Source: Corallincola holothuriorum (GTDB lineage: Bacteria > Pseudomonadota > Gammaproteobacteria > Enterobacterales > Neiellaceae). Taken from it: a DNA stretch of 64,000 nt. A program made the position numbers and the translations under genes. The stretch spans positions 62,001 through 126,000 of the forward strand of contig NZ_QPID01000002.1 in the NCBI RefSeq assembly GCF_003336225.1, in the 5' to 3' direction. Positions 38,203 to 47,349 of this stretch are shown here, piece after piece (positions within the stretch are counted from its first letter, which is position 1; each line of letters opens with the position of its first letter). Under the pieces are notes generated by a model, which saw nothing but the letters and a program-made list of their open reading frames with translations, did not search any database and was not told the DNA's origin.

Positions 38203-39885
38203 ATGAAACGTATTGTGATTGTGGGTGGTGTGGCTGGTGGTGCGTCTGCGGCGGCAAGGGCGCGTAGAATGTCGGAAGATGCTGAGATCATCATGCTGGA
38301 TCGGGGTGCCTATATCTCCTTTGCTAATTGTGGTCTGCCATATCATATCGGTGGTGATATTCAGTCGCGTGATGCTCTGCTGTTGCAAACCCCTGAAAGC
38401 TTTAAGCGCCGTTTTAATGTAGAGGTGCGGCTGCACTCAGATGTGATTGCTATCGATCGCGAACAAAAGCAGATCACGGTGCAAGATGCGCAACAGAACA
38501 CTAGCTATCTTGTTGACTATGACACTCTGATTCTGAGTCCTGGTGCCGCTCCATTTATCCCTGACGTTGAAGGGATCAGTGATGGCCGTATTCAGACCAT
38601 GCGCAATATTCCGGATATGGACCGCATTATGCGGATATTGGAGCAACAACGGCCAACCCATGCCACCGTGGTTGGCGGCGGCTTTATTGGACTAGAGGCA
38701 GCTGAAGCGTTACGGCAGCGTGGTTTAGAGGCCACTTTGGTCGAGCTCTCCGGTCAGGTAATGGCGCCAGTTGATATCGAAATGGCGACACCACTGCACA
38801 GTGAGCTGGAGGCACATGGTGTCGATCTGCGTTTGCACGCTGGATTAACCAAGGTGACGGCGACGGATACCGGCTTAACTTTATCGCTCTCTGACGGCAG
38901 TGATTTGGAGACCGGAATCGTGATCCTCGCGATCGGCGTGCGCCCGGAAACCGCATTGGCGAAAGCGGCAGGGCTTGCGTTGGGTGAGCGTGGCGGCATT
39001 CAGGTCGATGAGCAAATGCGTACCTCTGATCCCGATATTCTGGCGGTGGGGGATGCGGTAGAGATCACCGAGTGGGTCAGTGGCAAGCCTGCGCTTATTC
39101 CTTTGGCAGGGCCAGCTAACAGGCAAGGGCGGATCGCTGCTGACAATGCGTTGGGCGCCAAGCGTGCATTTACCAAGACCCAGGGCACGGCGGTATGTCG
39201 GGTATTTGATCTGACGGTTGCTGCCACGGGCATGAACGAAAAATCTCTGCGCCGCGCAGGGATCGACTACCGCAAGGTGTATGTGCACCCGATGGATCAT
39301 GCCTCCTATTTTCCGGGGGCTGAGCAGATCAGTCTCAAACTGCTATTTACCCCTGATGAAGGCAAAATTCTTGGCGCCCAAGCGTTAGGTAAAAAAGGCG
39401 TTGATAAGCGCATCGACGTACTAGCGGTGGCGCAGCGTGCTGGCATGACGGTGTTTGATCTCGAAGAACTTGAGCTGTGTTATGCGCCGCCCTACGGTTC
39501 GGCCAAAGATCCTGTCAATCTGGCCGGATTTGTCGCGGCGAACTGGCTGCGGGGTGACACAGATCTTTGTTTTGCCGAAGAACTCGCTGCAATAACTGCA
39601 GAGCAGAAATTACTGGATGTGCGCACACCTGCTGAATTAGAGCGCGTGGGGGCATTCGACGGTGCCATTAATATTCCGGTGGACGAACTGCGTGATCGTC
39701 TGACTGAACTGGACCCGACGGTCGAATATCTGGTGGCGTGTCAGGTCGGCTTGCGCGGGCATGTGGCTTATCGCATGTTGGTAAACCGTGGCTTTAAAGC
39801 GAAAAATCTGACCGGTGGCTTTAAAACCTGGCAGATGTTTAAAGGCTGTCGTCAAGCGACACCGCTGGTGGTTGAAGGGGAGTAG
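38203..39885 (+). CDS. CoA-disulfide / NADH-dependent persulfide reductase with C-terminal rhodanese domain
   Basis: A 560-residue flavoprotein. It has an N-terminal FAD motif (VIVGGVAGGASAAARAR), the active-site Cys43 in FANCGLPY, a second NAD site (VVGGGFIGLEAAEAL) and a C-terminal rhodanese domain with its loop cysteine in VACQVGLRG (Cys513). This is the CoADR-Rhd/Npsr layout known from Shewanella loihica and Bacillus, which reduces CoA-persulfide or polysulfide. ATG at 38203 follows a gagg ribosome-binding site. It lies 58 bases downstream of the persulfide sensor gene. Confidence 0.9.
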   Translation: MKRIVIVGGVAGGASAAARARRMSEDAEIIMLDRGAYISFANCGLPYHIGGDIQSRDALLLQTPESFKRRFNVEVRLHSDVIAIDREQKQITVQDAQQNTSYLVDYDTLILSPGAAPFIPDVEGISDGRIQTMRNIPDMDRIMRILEQQRPTHATVVGGGFIGLEAAEALRQRGLEATLVELSGQVMAPVDIEMATPLHSELEAHGVDLRLHAGLTKVTATDTGLTLSLSDGSDLETGIVILAIGVRPETALAKAAGLALGERGGIQVDEQMRTSDPDILAVGDAVEITEWVSGKPALIPLAGPANRQGRIAADNALGAKRAFTKTQGTAVCRVFDLTVAATGMNEKSLRRAGIDYRKVYVHPMDHASYFPGAEQISLKLLFTPDEGKILGAQALGKKGVDKRIDVLAVAQRAGMTVFDLEELELCYAPPYGSAKDPVNLAGFVAANWLRGDTDLCFAEELAAITAEQKLLDVRTPAELERVGAFDGAINIPVDELRDRLTELDPTVEYLVACQVGLRGHVAYRMLVNRGFKAKNLTGGFKTWQMFKGCRQATPLVVEGE

Positions 39886-39889
39886 CCTG

Positions 39890-40333
39890 ATGATCGATAT
39901 GGCAAACTTTACTCCGGTGAGTGCACTCTTGGGGGGCATGCTAATTGGGACGGCAGCGCTTTGGTTGCTACTCGCCAATGGGCGAATAGCCGGTATCAGT
40001 GGCATCTTCAGTGGCTTGTTTTCACTGTCGATGGCTGACAAACGCTGGCGCCTGATGTTTTTGGCTGGCTTGTTACTTGGTCCGCAGCTGTGGCAATTGG
40101 CCGGCGGTGAATTGCCGATTTTTCCAAAGCATAGCGTCCTTTGGCTCATGGCTGCCGGTTTGCTGGTGGGTTTGGGCACGGGCGTGGGTTCTGGTTGCAC
40201 ATCGGGTCATGGCATCTGTGGGATTGGCCGCTTATCACCGCGTTCGCTGGTGGCCACGGTCACCTTCATGGTCAGCGCCATCGTCACGGTCGTGATTATC
40301 AACCAGTTCAATGTGATTGCTGGAGGCCTCTGA
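39890..40333 (+). CDS. YeeE/YedE family sulfur transporter, subunit A
   Basis: A 147-residue membrane protein with about four helices and the signature GSGCTSGHGICGIGRLS, whose cysteines are thought to handle thiosulfate or sulfane sulfur during transport. Half-size YeeE/YedE proteins occur as pairs (PmpA/PmpB-like) next to BigR-type regulators. ATG at 39890 has a ggggag ribosome-binding site, 4 bases after the reductase gene. The stop overlaps the next start (TGATG). Confidence 0.88.
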   Translation: MIDMANFTPVSALLGGMLIGTAALWLLLANGRIAGISGIFSGLFSLSMADKRWRLMFLAGLLLGPQLWQLAGGELPIFPKHSVLWLMAAGLLVGLGTGVGSGCTSGHGICGIGRLSPRSLVATVTFMVSAIVTVVIINQFNVIAGGL

Positions 40334-40776
40334 TGAAGTCATGTTTATCGGCGCTGTTGGCGGGGTTGCTATTTGGTGTCGGTCTCGCATTTTCGCAGAT
40401 GTTGGATCCAACGAAAGTGCTTGGTTTTCTCGATCTGTTTGGCTACTGGGATCCCTCACTGATGTTGGTGATGGGCGGTGCACTGTTAGTGTATCTGCCT
40501 GGGTATTTTCTGCTGGTTAAACCGAGAGTGGAGCGTTCTGCGGATGATTCGTCTGGCACCGCTAAGCCACTGTTCAGTGATAGCTTTAAGCTGCCCGCGT
40601 TCAAACAGATTGATCGTCGCCTTGTGTCTGGTGCTGCCCTGTTTGGTGTCGGTTGGGGTATGGTTGGGCTTTGTCCTGGCCCGGCATTAGCCTCCCTCAG
40701 TTTTGCCGGAACTCAGCTGCTGCTGTTTGTCGTAGCGATGACAATCGGACTGTGGTTGGCGAAACGCTTCACTTAG
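40333..40776 (+). CDS. YeeE/YedE-like (DUF6691) sulfur transporter, subunit B
   Basis: A 147-residue membrane protein with about four helices. It begins MKSCLSALLAGLLFGVGLAF and contains the conserved GLCPGPALASL cysteine motif, the counterpart of the preceding half-transporter. The start overlaps the upstream stop by one base. It is the last gene of the putative persulfide-responsive operon and is followed by an intrinsic terminator. Confidence 0.88.
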   Translation: MKSCLSALLAGLLFGVGLAFSQMLDPTKVLGFLDLFGYWDPSLMLVMGGALLVYLPGYFLLVKPRVERSADDSSGTAKPLFSDSFKLPAFKQIDRRLVSGAALFGVGWGMVGLCPGPALASLSFAGTQLLLFVVAMTIGLWLAKRFT

Positions 40777-40787
40777 ACCTATTCGGG

Positions 40788-40828
40788 GATGAGTTCGCAG
40801 GCAGATGCCTGCTGACTCATCTGTTTTT
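40788..40828 (+). terminator. Intrinsic terminator after the sulfur-transport operon
   Basis: The outer stem GATGAGT / ACTCATC encloses GCAGGC / GCCTGC and is followed by TGTTTTT. It begins 12 bases after the last stop codon. The remaining gap to 41073 is AT-rich and should contain the promoter of the OTR operon; I see only weak promoter-like matches there. Confidence 0.85.
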
Positions 40829-41073
40829 CCCGAAATGACACCTCCCTAAATGTTATTAACGACAACCCCGTTCTTTGCCTATCGAATAAACGGCTGTTAA
40901 CCAAGTCACATTCGAAATAAATTAATTAAGAAAATACGCAATTCACTATTTATATTGATCTCAACCCGCCTTTCCTTTGTAACCCCCATGTTAATTTTCC
41001 GATCGTTATCTGCTGAGTAGCGATCCTAGCCACCGCAGAAACAGCATATCGACATCGTGAGTGGTGAGGTGGG

Positions 41074-42690
41074 ATGAAAATTAAAGGGTTGTTGCTGTTT
41101 GCCAGCGTATTGCTTTTGGTTTTAACCAATGTATTGGCCAATGAACAAGCTGATGGTACGCCAAAACCTCGTGCGGCAATGACTGCCGATCACAGCAAAT
41201 TTGAACAACTGGATCAGGCGTTTGATTACGCTCCGGACGTCACCGAAGCCTGCTTGGAATGCCATACCGAAGCCGCTGAACAGGTACATGACTCATTTCA
41301 TTGGCGTTGGGCTGCGAAAGTAGACGGCAAAATGGTAGGCAAAGGCGAGAACGGTTTTAACAATTATTGTGTCGCTGCCCGCGGTAATGAGAGCTGTACT
41401 CAGTGTCACGCTGGCTATGGTTGGCGTAATGATAAATTCGACTTTGAAGCGGAAGAGAATGTCGATTGCCTGGTGTGTCATGACACTACGGGCACCTATA
41501 AAAAATCCGCGGCCATGTCTGGCCACCCTTACTACGAAGATACCTTGATTGGTGGTCAACTGATCCCCGCCGTGGATCTGCGCCGTGTGGCACAGAATGT
41601 CGGCCAACCACAGCGAGAAAATTGCCTCTCTTGCCATGCCAACGGGGGCGGAGGTAACGGTGTAAAACATGGCGACACCGACATGTCATTGGTTGACCCA
41701 GTGCATGAACTTGATGTGCACATGAGCAGTGACAAGCTCAATTTCAGTTGCCAAACCTGTCATAAAACTAGTGGCCATGAGATCGCCGGACGTTACAACG
41801 GCAAGGTGGCATTTGTTGATCACCAATTAGATATGGGACGCGCCGAGCGTGATGGCAAAAACCTCTCCTGCGAGTCCTGTCACGGCAACAAGCCCCACGA
41901 TCAAAGGCAACTCGACAACCACACCGCCAAGGTAGCGTGTGCCTCCTGCCATATTCCGGAGATGGCCCGAGGCCCTTACCTGACCAAATTGAGTTGGGAT
42001 TGGTCCACCGCGGGTCAGCTGAAAGATGGCAAGCCATTCTCTGAAGATGCGCTGTTCGACGGTGTGGAAGCCCATCGCTATATGTCGAAGAAAGGCACCT
42101 TTACTTGGGGTAAAAATGTGGTGCCAGAGTATCGCTGGTACAAAGGTGAACTGCAGCAGAAAACTCTACAGGACGTCATCGATCCGATGGCTGCCCCTAT
42201 TGATATTAACCCGCCGACCGGTGACTACCGTGATCAGGATGCCCGCATCTGGCCATTTAAGATCCATCGCGGCAAACAACCCTATGACACTGAATTTAAT
42301 CGCATCCTGCCGATCAAGCTCTATGGCAAAAAAAGCTCCGGTGCATTTTGGACTGAATTTGATTGGCAAAGAGCATTGCAGGTAGGGGCTGACAATAACC
42401 ATGTTGAATTCAGTGGCAGTTACGGGTTTATCGAGACCAATGGCTACTGGCCTATCAAACATATGGTGGCGCCCGGTGAGCAAGCGGTGGACTGCATTGA
42501 ATGTCACCAGCAACAGGGGCGCTTGGCGGGGTTGAACGATTTCTACCTGCTGGGACGAGATTCCCATTCGCTGGTCGACGCCTTCGGTGCCCTGGCTATT
42601 TTTGGCGGCCTTTTCGGTGTGGCTGGCCATAGTGGCTATCGCTATCTGTCGGCACGGCGTCGTGCCGTTAATAATGCCAAAACTTCTTGA
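41074..42690 (+). CDS. otr: Octahaem tetrathionate reductase family cytochrome c
   Basis: A 538-residue periplasmic protein with a signal peptide (LLLFASVLLLVLTNVLANE). Eight CXXCH motifs are visible (CLECH, CTQCH, CLVCH, CLSCH, CQTCH, CESCH, CASCH, CIECH), matching the Shewanella OTR family, which reduces tetrathionate, and nitrite or hydroxylamine in vitro. A hydrophobic segment near the C-terminus (AFGALAIFGGLFGVAG) suggests membrane anchoring. The next gene, a cytochrome b, is 14 bases downstream and is the likely electron donor. Confidence 0.9.
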   Translation: MKIKGLLLFASVLLLVLTNVLANEQADGTPKPRAAMTADHSKFEQLDQAFDYAPDVTEACLECHTEAAEQVHDSFHWRWAAKVDGKMVGKGENGFNNYCVAARGNESCTQCHAGYGWRNDKFDFEAEENVDCLVCHDTTGTYKKSAAMSGHPYYEDTLIGGQLIPAVDLRRVAQNVGQPQRENCLSCHANGGGGNGVKHGDTDMSLVDPVHELDVHMSSDKLNFSCQTCHKTSGHEIAGRYNGKVAFVDHQLDMGRAERDGKNLSCESCHGNKPHDQRQLDNHTAKVACASCHIPEMARGPYLTKLSWDWSTAGQLKDGKPFSEDALFDGVEAHRYMSKKGTFTWGKNVVPEYRWYKGELQQKTLQDVIDPMAAPIDINPPTGDYRDQDARIWPFKIHRGKQPYDTEFNRILPIKLYGKKSSGAFWTEFDWQRALQVGADNNHVEFSGSYGFIETNGYWPIKHMVAPGEQAVDCIECHQQQGRLAGLNDFYLLGRDSHSLVDAFGALAIFGGLFGVAGHSGYRYLSARRRAVNNAKTS

Positions 42691-42704
42691 GTCAGGAAAA
42701 CAAC

Positions 42705-43295
42705 ATGAGTGCTGTGGTTGTCATTTTTAAGAGATTTGAACGTTTCTGGCATTGGGCGCAGGCGGCGATGGTGTTGCTGCTGATCGTGACCGGATTTGAG
42801 CTGCACGGTTTTTTCCGCTTGTTTGGTTTTGCTGATGCCGTGTCATTGCATGATTGGGCTGGCTTCTCGTGGGCGGTGTTACTTGTGTTGGCATTCACCT
42901 GGATTTTCACTTCCGGGGAGTGGCGTCAGTATCTGCCGCGACTGGAGGGACTTGGCGCCACCGTGCGTTTCTACCTGCTTGGCGTATTCAAGGGTGAGTC
43001 ACATCCCCATCACATGACACCGGCACAGAAGTTCAATCCGCTGCAGGGAGCTGGTTATCTGGGGATCGTGTTCGGGTTGTTGCCGTTACAAGTTGCCACC
43101 GGCTGCCTTTACTTCTTCTTCCCTGAATTACGCGCGGCCGGTTGGTTGCAGAGCATTGATTGGGTGGCATGGCTACACACCTTTAATGCCTATTCCTTGC
43201 TCAGTTTTCTGGTGATCCACCTGTACATGATCACCTTCGGTAAAAGGATCTCCTCCCATCTGCGGGCGATGATCACCGGTAAGGAAGAGGTTTAG
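42705..43295 (+). CDS. Membrane cytochrome b (b561/NapC-independent quinol donor type)
   Basis: A 196-residue membrane protein with four main helices and histidines placed as in b561/Ni-Fe-hydrogenase cytochrome b (RFWHWAQ; SLHDWAGF; WLHTFNAY; VIHLYMITFG). It probably oxidises quinol and passes electrons to OTR. The ATG at 42705 has an agga ribosome-binding site; an upstream in-frame TTG overlapping the otr stop is less likely. Followed by two genes of the same operon. Confidence 0.85.
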   Translation: MSAVVVIFKRFERFWHWAQAAMVLLLIVTGFELHGFFRLFGFADAVSLHDWAGFSWAVLLVLAFTWIFTSGEWRQYLPRLEGLGATVRFYLLGVFKGESHPHHMTPAQKFNPLQGAGYLGIVFGLLPLQVATGCLYFFFPELRAAGWLQSIDWVAWLHTFNAYSLLSFLVIHLYMITFGKRISSHLRAMITGKEEV

Positions 43296-43353
43296 CAGTG
43301 TTTGAGAACCGGAAATAGAACATACATTTGTGATTGGTTAAGAGGTTAAAGAG

Positions 43354-43680
43354 ATGAAAAAAATAGTCTTAGTAATGATTGCCGTGATGCTGTCGTTCAG
43401 TGCCCACGCTGATGCTGATAAAGGTAAAAAGTATTACCTCAAGTATTTGCGTCCCTATTTTGAAATCAATGGTCAGGAGTTTGCGTCAGAACATCTGAAA
43501 GTCGAGTGGAAGCGCTTCTTTAAAAATGACGGTAAGAAGTTCATCAAGAAATTCTCCAAGCAGTACCCGCAAGCACAAGAGTTTTTGGAAAGTGACACCT
43601 TTCAAAAGATCGCCCCGGATGTCGCTGATTTTGCCATCAAGTATGCGGCTGACAGTGGTGAATTAGCTGACTGCAACTAG
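43354..43680 (+). CDS. Small secreted protein, cytochrome c-like but without a haem motif
   Basis: A 108-residue protein with a signal peptide (VLVMIAVMLSFSAHA). The mature part is Lys/Phe-rich (DADKGKKYYLKYLRPYFE; KKFIKKFSKQYPQ). The opening DKGKKYYLK looks like the N-terminal helix of class I cytochromes c, but no CXXCH follows and the only cysteine is next to the C-terminus. Lying between the cytochrome b and the porin, it may be a degenerate or haem-free accessory protein of the OTR system. Family not recognised with certainty. Confidence 0.65.
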   Translation: MKKIVLVMIAVMLSFSAHADADKGKKYYLKYLRPYFEINGQEFASEHLKVEWKRFFKNDGKKFIKKFSKQYPQAQEFLESDTFQKIAPDVADFAIKYAADSGELADCN

Positions 43681-43712
43681 CCGGCCTATAAAAACAATAA
43701 GAGAGTTTTCCA

Positions 43713-45116
43713 ATGAAGAGATTAACTGGTGTGGCTGCCGCCGTGCTGTTAGGGCTTTCTATGCCCGCGATGGCGGATCTGAACGATGATGTTGAAGCAC
43801 TCAAGCAACAGGTGCGCGAGTTACAGAAAAAAACTGGCGGAAATCATCTTAACTTCAGTGTCGATTATCGTGTGTCGATGGACAACATTGAGTATGAGTT
43901 GGCGGATGGTTCGACCGCCTCAAACGATGACTTACTGGCTAATCGTTTGTGGTTGAATATGGGCTATCAGTATAACGAAAAGCTGCTGTTTCGTGGACAG
44001 TTGGCTTACAACAAAGCCTTTGGCGATACCGCCATGCATAACCAACGTAACGAATCAGGCTATGCGGATTTTGATTGGGTGGTGAGTGAAAACTTAGACG
44101 ACAACACCATTAAGGTGAAACAAGCCTATTTCCTCTATTTGGGGGATGCCTTCTTCGGTAATGAGCAGCTGCCATGGACATTCAGTTTGGGTCGGCGTCC
44201 TTCGACCACTGGCTTTCTCGCTAATCACCGCGAAGGGTTCGACAAAGCCAACTCACCGCTGGGTCACTCAATCAACGTCGAGTTTGATGGCCTGAGCTTG
44301 AATCTGCGGTTGGAAGAGCTGACTGGACTCACAGGTAATGCTCTGAAATTTTGTGCGGGACGGGGATTGAGCAATGCTACTTCCCGTTTCAGTCCAGCGG
44401 GAACCGATTACGCCAAAGATCCAGACAAAACCGACGACATTGATATGGTGGGCATTATCTTTACCCCCTATAACGACGGTCAATACGATGTGAAACTGCA
44501 GGCATATCATGCCAACAACATGATTGGTCTCGATATGAATGACATCATGATGACAGGTGAGCAGACCTTCTATGATTTCGGTGATCTGAATAACGTTACC
44601 TTGTCAGCCGAGATGAACGGGGTGGGGGAGTTTATTAATGATTTCCTCGACGGCACCCGTCTGTTTGCCTCTGTTTCTATGTCGCAGACCGATCCCAACA
44701 GTGATATGGCGATGTTGGGATCAACAGAAGATGAGCGTGGCTATTCCTATTGGTTAGGGGTCAATGTACCGGGCTTCTTCGACGATGACTCGTTTGGTTT
44801 TGAGTTCAATCACGGTTCCAAATACTGGCGCTCGTTCACCTATGGTGAAGACACCATGATAGGCTCCAAGATCGCCGCACGTGGCGATGCCTACGAGGCC
44901 TACTACAATCTACCGCTGGTGGATAAGGCGCTGACACTGCAACTGCGTTATACCTACATCGATTACGACTATACCGGCAGTAACGGTTTCTTTGGCAATG
45001 CCACCGGCACGCCAATGCGTATTGACGATGCTTGGCAGATGGCCCAGATGATGGGGATGCCGCCACCGGTAAAAAATGCGCAAGATATTCGCGCAGTGAT
45101 CCGTTATCAGTTCTAG
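43713..45116 (+). CDS. DUF3373-type outer-membrane porin
   Basis: A 467-residue protein with a signal peptide (GVAAAVLLGLSMPAMA), a short coiled coil (LNDDVEALKQQVRELQKK) as in many porins, then an amphipathic beta-strand-rich body ending in the aromatic C-terminus IRYQF typical of outer-membrane barrels. Its pattern fits DUF3373 proteins that accompany multihaem cytochromes. It probably admits the anionic substrate of OTR (inference). Last gene of the operon. Confidence 0.8.
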   Translation: MKRLTGVAAAVLLGLSMPAMADLNDDVEALKQQVRELQKKTGGNHLNFSVDYRVSMDNIEYELADGSTASNDDLLANRLWLNMGYQYNEKLLFRGQLAYNKAFGDTAMHNQRNESGYADFDWVVSENLDDNTIKVKQAYFLYLGDAFFGNEQLPWTFSLGRRPSTTGFLANHREGFDKANSPLGHSINVEFDGLSLNLRLEELTGLTGNALKFCAGRGLSNATSRFSPAGTDYAKDPDKTDDIDMVGIIFTPYNDGQYDVKLQAYHANNMIGLDMNDIMMTGEQTFYDFGDLNNVTLSAEMNGVGEFINDFLDGTRLFASVSMSQTDPNSDMAMLGSTEDERGYSYWLGVNVPGFFDDDSFGFEFNHGSKYWRSFTYGEDTMIGSKIAARGDAYEAYYNLPLVDKALTLQLRYTYIDYDYTGSNGFFGNATGTPMRIDDAWQMAQMMGMPPPVKNAQDIRAVIRYQF

Positions 45117-45137
45117 TTGAACGGCTGCGAAGATGAC

Positions 45138-45166
45138 AAGGCAGGGAGCTCTTCCCTGCCTTTTTT
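45138..45166 (+). terminator. Intrinsic terminator of the OTR operon
   Basis: The ten-pair stem AAGGCAGGGA / TCCCTGCCTT runs into a T-tract, starting 21 bases after the porin stop. Confidence 0.92.
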
Positions 45167-45214
45167 GCTTGCAGGACTTATAACCAATGACTGATCTAAA
45201 TCAACAAAATGGCA

Positions 45215-45233
45215 TTGATAACGATTCGCATTT
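45215..45233. promoter_or_regulatory. Candidate Fur box upstream of bfd
   Basis: TTGATAACGATTCGCATTT resembles the Fur 7-1-7 pattern, with TGATAAC and ATTCGCA fitting TGATAAT/ATTATCA at about 11 of 14 positions. It lies 38 bases before the bfd start. Fur control of bfd is known in E. coli. Confidence 0.4.
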
Positions 45234-45270
45234 AGATTACATTTGCCTTCATCGAAGTTTGGAGGCGTTT

Positions 45271-45468
45271 ATGTTTGTTTGCATCTGTCATGGCATTACT
45301 GATACTCAGCTGAAAGAAGCCGTGGCAAACGGTGCTCAACGTTTGGCTGATGTGAAACGTTCGATGGGCGTTGCCAGTCAATGTGGCAACTGTGCTTGTA
45401 AAGCCAAGCAGGTGATCCAAGTGGCTTTGGCTGAAATCGATGACTCCTTGTTTGTCAGTGCGGCTTAA
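45271..45468 (+). CDS. bfd: Bacterioferritin-associated ferredoxin
   Basis: A 65-residue [2Fe-2S] protein with all four cysteines in family positions (FVCICHGITDTQ and SQCGNCACKAKQ). Bfd donates electrons to bacterioferritin to release iron. The ATG at 45271 follows a ggagg ribosome-binding site. No bacterioferritin gene is in this window. It is separated from the OTR operon by a terminator and is probably independent of it. Confidence 0.92.
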   Translation: MFVCICHGITDTQLKEAVANGAQRLADVKRSMGVASQCGNCACKAKQVIQVALAEIDDSLFVSAA

Positions 45469-45681
45469 TATCGTTTTATCACTCCCGCTCCTGCGCTCCG
45501 CTGAATGCTTTATCTTTTCCTCCGCCATACTGAAAGCCCTCTTTTGTTCTCAGTGCACTTGCACCTCGAGCTTGCTCAAGGGGTGAGACCTTTGCCCCAT
45601 CTTCTTGGCTAACTCATTGTGACGACTTGGGTCGCTCGCTATAGTGGTTTTACTTATCTGATTCCTCACAGGGATGTTGCT

Positions 45682-46764
45682 GTGACAAACCTATTTGAAG
45701 GGCGCTCTAATCGCTTGGTGCTGTTGATATTTTTAGCGGTTGCCTTGTATGCGAGTTATGCGCTGATCCAACCCTATATACAGCCGATTATTTTGGCTTT
45801 ATTGATCGGTATGCTGACCGTTCCTGCCCATGATTGGCTGGTCGTAAAGTTCAATGGTCGCAAGAACAGTGCAGCCATTGTCAGTTGTCTGTTGCTCTCT
45901 TTAGTGCTGCTTATTCCGTCGATTTTGGTGATGATAGCGATCCTTAAACAGGGCGTCAGTTATTCCAGTACCGTGCGAGAGTGGGCTGACGGTGGCAATG
46001 TCCATCAGCTATTGGGTCATCCTTGGGTGATCAAGATAAAGCAACTACTTGGCCAACTGCTGCCTGAAGACGCCCTGCATCCCGAAACCATTAAAGCTAA
46101 AGTATTGGATGTTGGCAGCGGCATGGGCAAACAGTTTGTCGGCATCTCTACCGCCATGCTGGGCAGTATCACCACCTTTTTTCTGAACTTTACCCTGATG
46201 CTGTTCGTACTGTTTTTTGTACTGCGGGATCATGAAAAGTTGATCCGGTTTTTCCGCCACGCATTACCTTTGTCGCGTAGTCAGGAAGATGCATTGTTGG
46301 CTGATATTAAAAAGGTCAGCAAGTCAGCCTTACTGGGCTCATTGTTGACTGCCATCACTCAAGGCTTTGTTGGTGGCATAGGTCTATGGATGGCAGGCTT
46401 TCCGGCGCTGTTCTGGGGTACGATGATGGCGTTTGCATCGTTGATCCCCTTTGTCGGTACCGCCTTAATATGGGTACCCGCCGCGATTTACCTGTTTGTC
46501 ACAGGGGAGACTGGCTGGGGCATCTTTATGGTGGTGTGGGGCGTTGTCGTCGTTGGTTCTATTGACAACTTCCTGCGGCCTTTGTTTATGCAAGGGGCAT
46601 CGATGAGTACCGTAGTGGTGTTCTTTTCCTTGCTCGGTGGCTTACAGGTATTTGGTTTGATTGGGCTATTATATGGGCCACTGATCTTTTCTATTACCCT
46701 GGTGCTGTTTCATCTATACGAAAAAGAGTTCTCTAATTTTCTCGATGATCAGGACGGCCGTTAA
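45682..46764 (+). CDS. AI-2E family transporter (PerM-like), second copy
   Basis: A ~360-residue AI-2E/PerM-type permease with about eight helices. The family signature is visible as GSIDNFLRPLFMQGASMSTV. The GTG at 45682 with an aggga ribosome-binding site is preferred; an in-frame start at 45619 would add 21 residues but has no Shine-Dalgarno. The substrate is unknown. It is distantly related to the permease at 36.5 kb. Confidence 0.82.
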   Translation: MTNLFEGRSNRLVLLIFLAVALYASYALIQPYIQPIILALLIGMLTVPAHDWLVVKFNGRKNSAAIVSCLLLSLVLLIPSILVMIAILKQGVSYSSTVREWADGGNVHQLLGHPWVIKIKQLLGQLLPEDALHPETIKAKVLDVGSGMGKQFVGISTAMLGSITTFFLNFTLMLFVLFFVLRDHEKLIRFFRHALPLSRSQEDALLADIKKVSKSALLGSLLTAITQGFVGGIGLWMAGFPALFWGTMMAFASLIPFVGTALIWVPAAIYLFVTGETGWGIFMVVWGVVVVGSIDNFLRPLFMQGASMSTVVVFFSLLGGLQVFGLIGLLYGPLIFSITLVLFHLYEKEFSNFLDDQDGR

Positions 46765-46825
46765 TATTTTGCCGACAGGGGGTTGCGGTCATTGGATATA
46801 TATTGGTTAATTGCGAGGAACGATT

Positions 46826-47080
46826 ATGTTTGTGGTGATTTTTGGACGTTCAGGCTGTCCTTTCTGTGTGCGGGCAAAAGAGTTAGCGGAGAAGTTAACT
46901 GAGGATCGTGACGACTTTAAGTTCCGTTACATCGATATTCATGAAGAGGGGATCAGTAAGGCCGATCTAGAAAAAACGGTTGGTAAGCCGGTAGAAACGG
47001 TGCCGCAGATCTTTATCGATCAGGAACATGTTGGTGGCTTTACCGAGTTTGATGCCTATGCCAAAGAGCATTTGCAGTAG
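46826..47080 (+). CDS. grxA: Glutaredoxin 1
   Basis: An 84-residue glutaredoxin close to E. coli GrxA. The active site is GRSGCPFCVRAKELAEKL (CPFC), and the family-specific KPVETVPQIFIDQEHVGG contains the cis-Pro GSH-binding loop. GrxA reduces ribonucleotide reductase, and nrdAB is 1.7 kb downstream. ATG at 46826 follows a gagga ribosome-binding site. Confidence 0.94.
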   Translation: MFVVIFGRSGCPFCVRAKELAEKLTEDRDDFKFRYIDIHEEGISKADLEKTVGKPVETVPQIFIDQEHVGGFTEFDAYAKEHLQ

Positions 47081-47104
47081 GCTTTCCCGCCATACCTATC
47101 TTGC

Positions 47105-47124
47105 AGAGGGAGTTTTCTCCCTCT
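47105..47124 (+). terminator. Probable terminator after grxA
   Basis: The perfect eight-pair stem AGAGGGAG / CTCCCTCT with loop TTTT is followed by ATTTATC. The T-run is short, so this is tentative. Confidence 0.55.
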
Positions 47125-47349
47125 ATTTATCGCACTTGCCAGTTCTCTTGCTAGAAAAGCAGGCTTAAAACACCCACTTCTTATCTTTAATCAGATTAAT
47201 TAGCATGTTCTTGCGGTAAATTTAACCTGTTTTGCGCTGCATAAACGACTGCAGGTGGCTAATTGTCATCGCTTTTTGTTTAGTCAGAACATCCACTTAA
47301 GGGTTTAGGCACCCTATTTCTGTCTCGCTGTTTTAAAAAGGAATTGAAA

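Noticed and set aside
40829..41073. FNR site before otr (TTGATCTCAA)
   Set aside because: Only ten bases and the second half does not fit TTGAT-N4-ATCAA.
42166..42630. 154-residue minus-strand frame inside otr
   Set aside because: Antisense shadow; the plus-strand haem protein is unambiguous.
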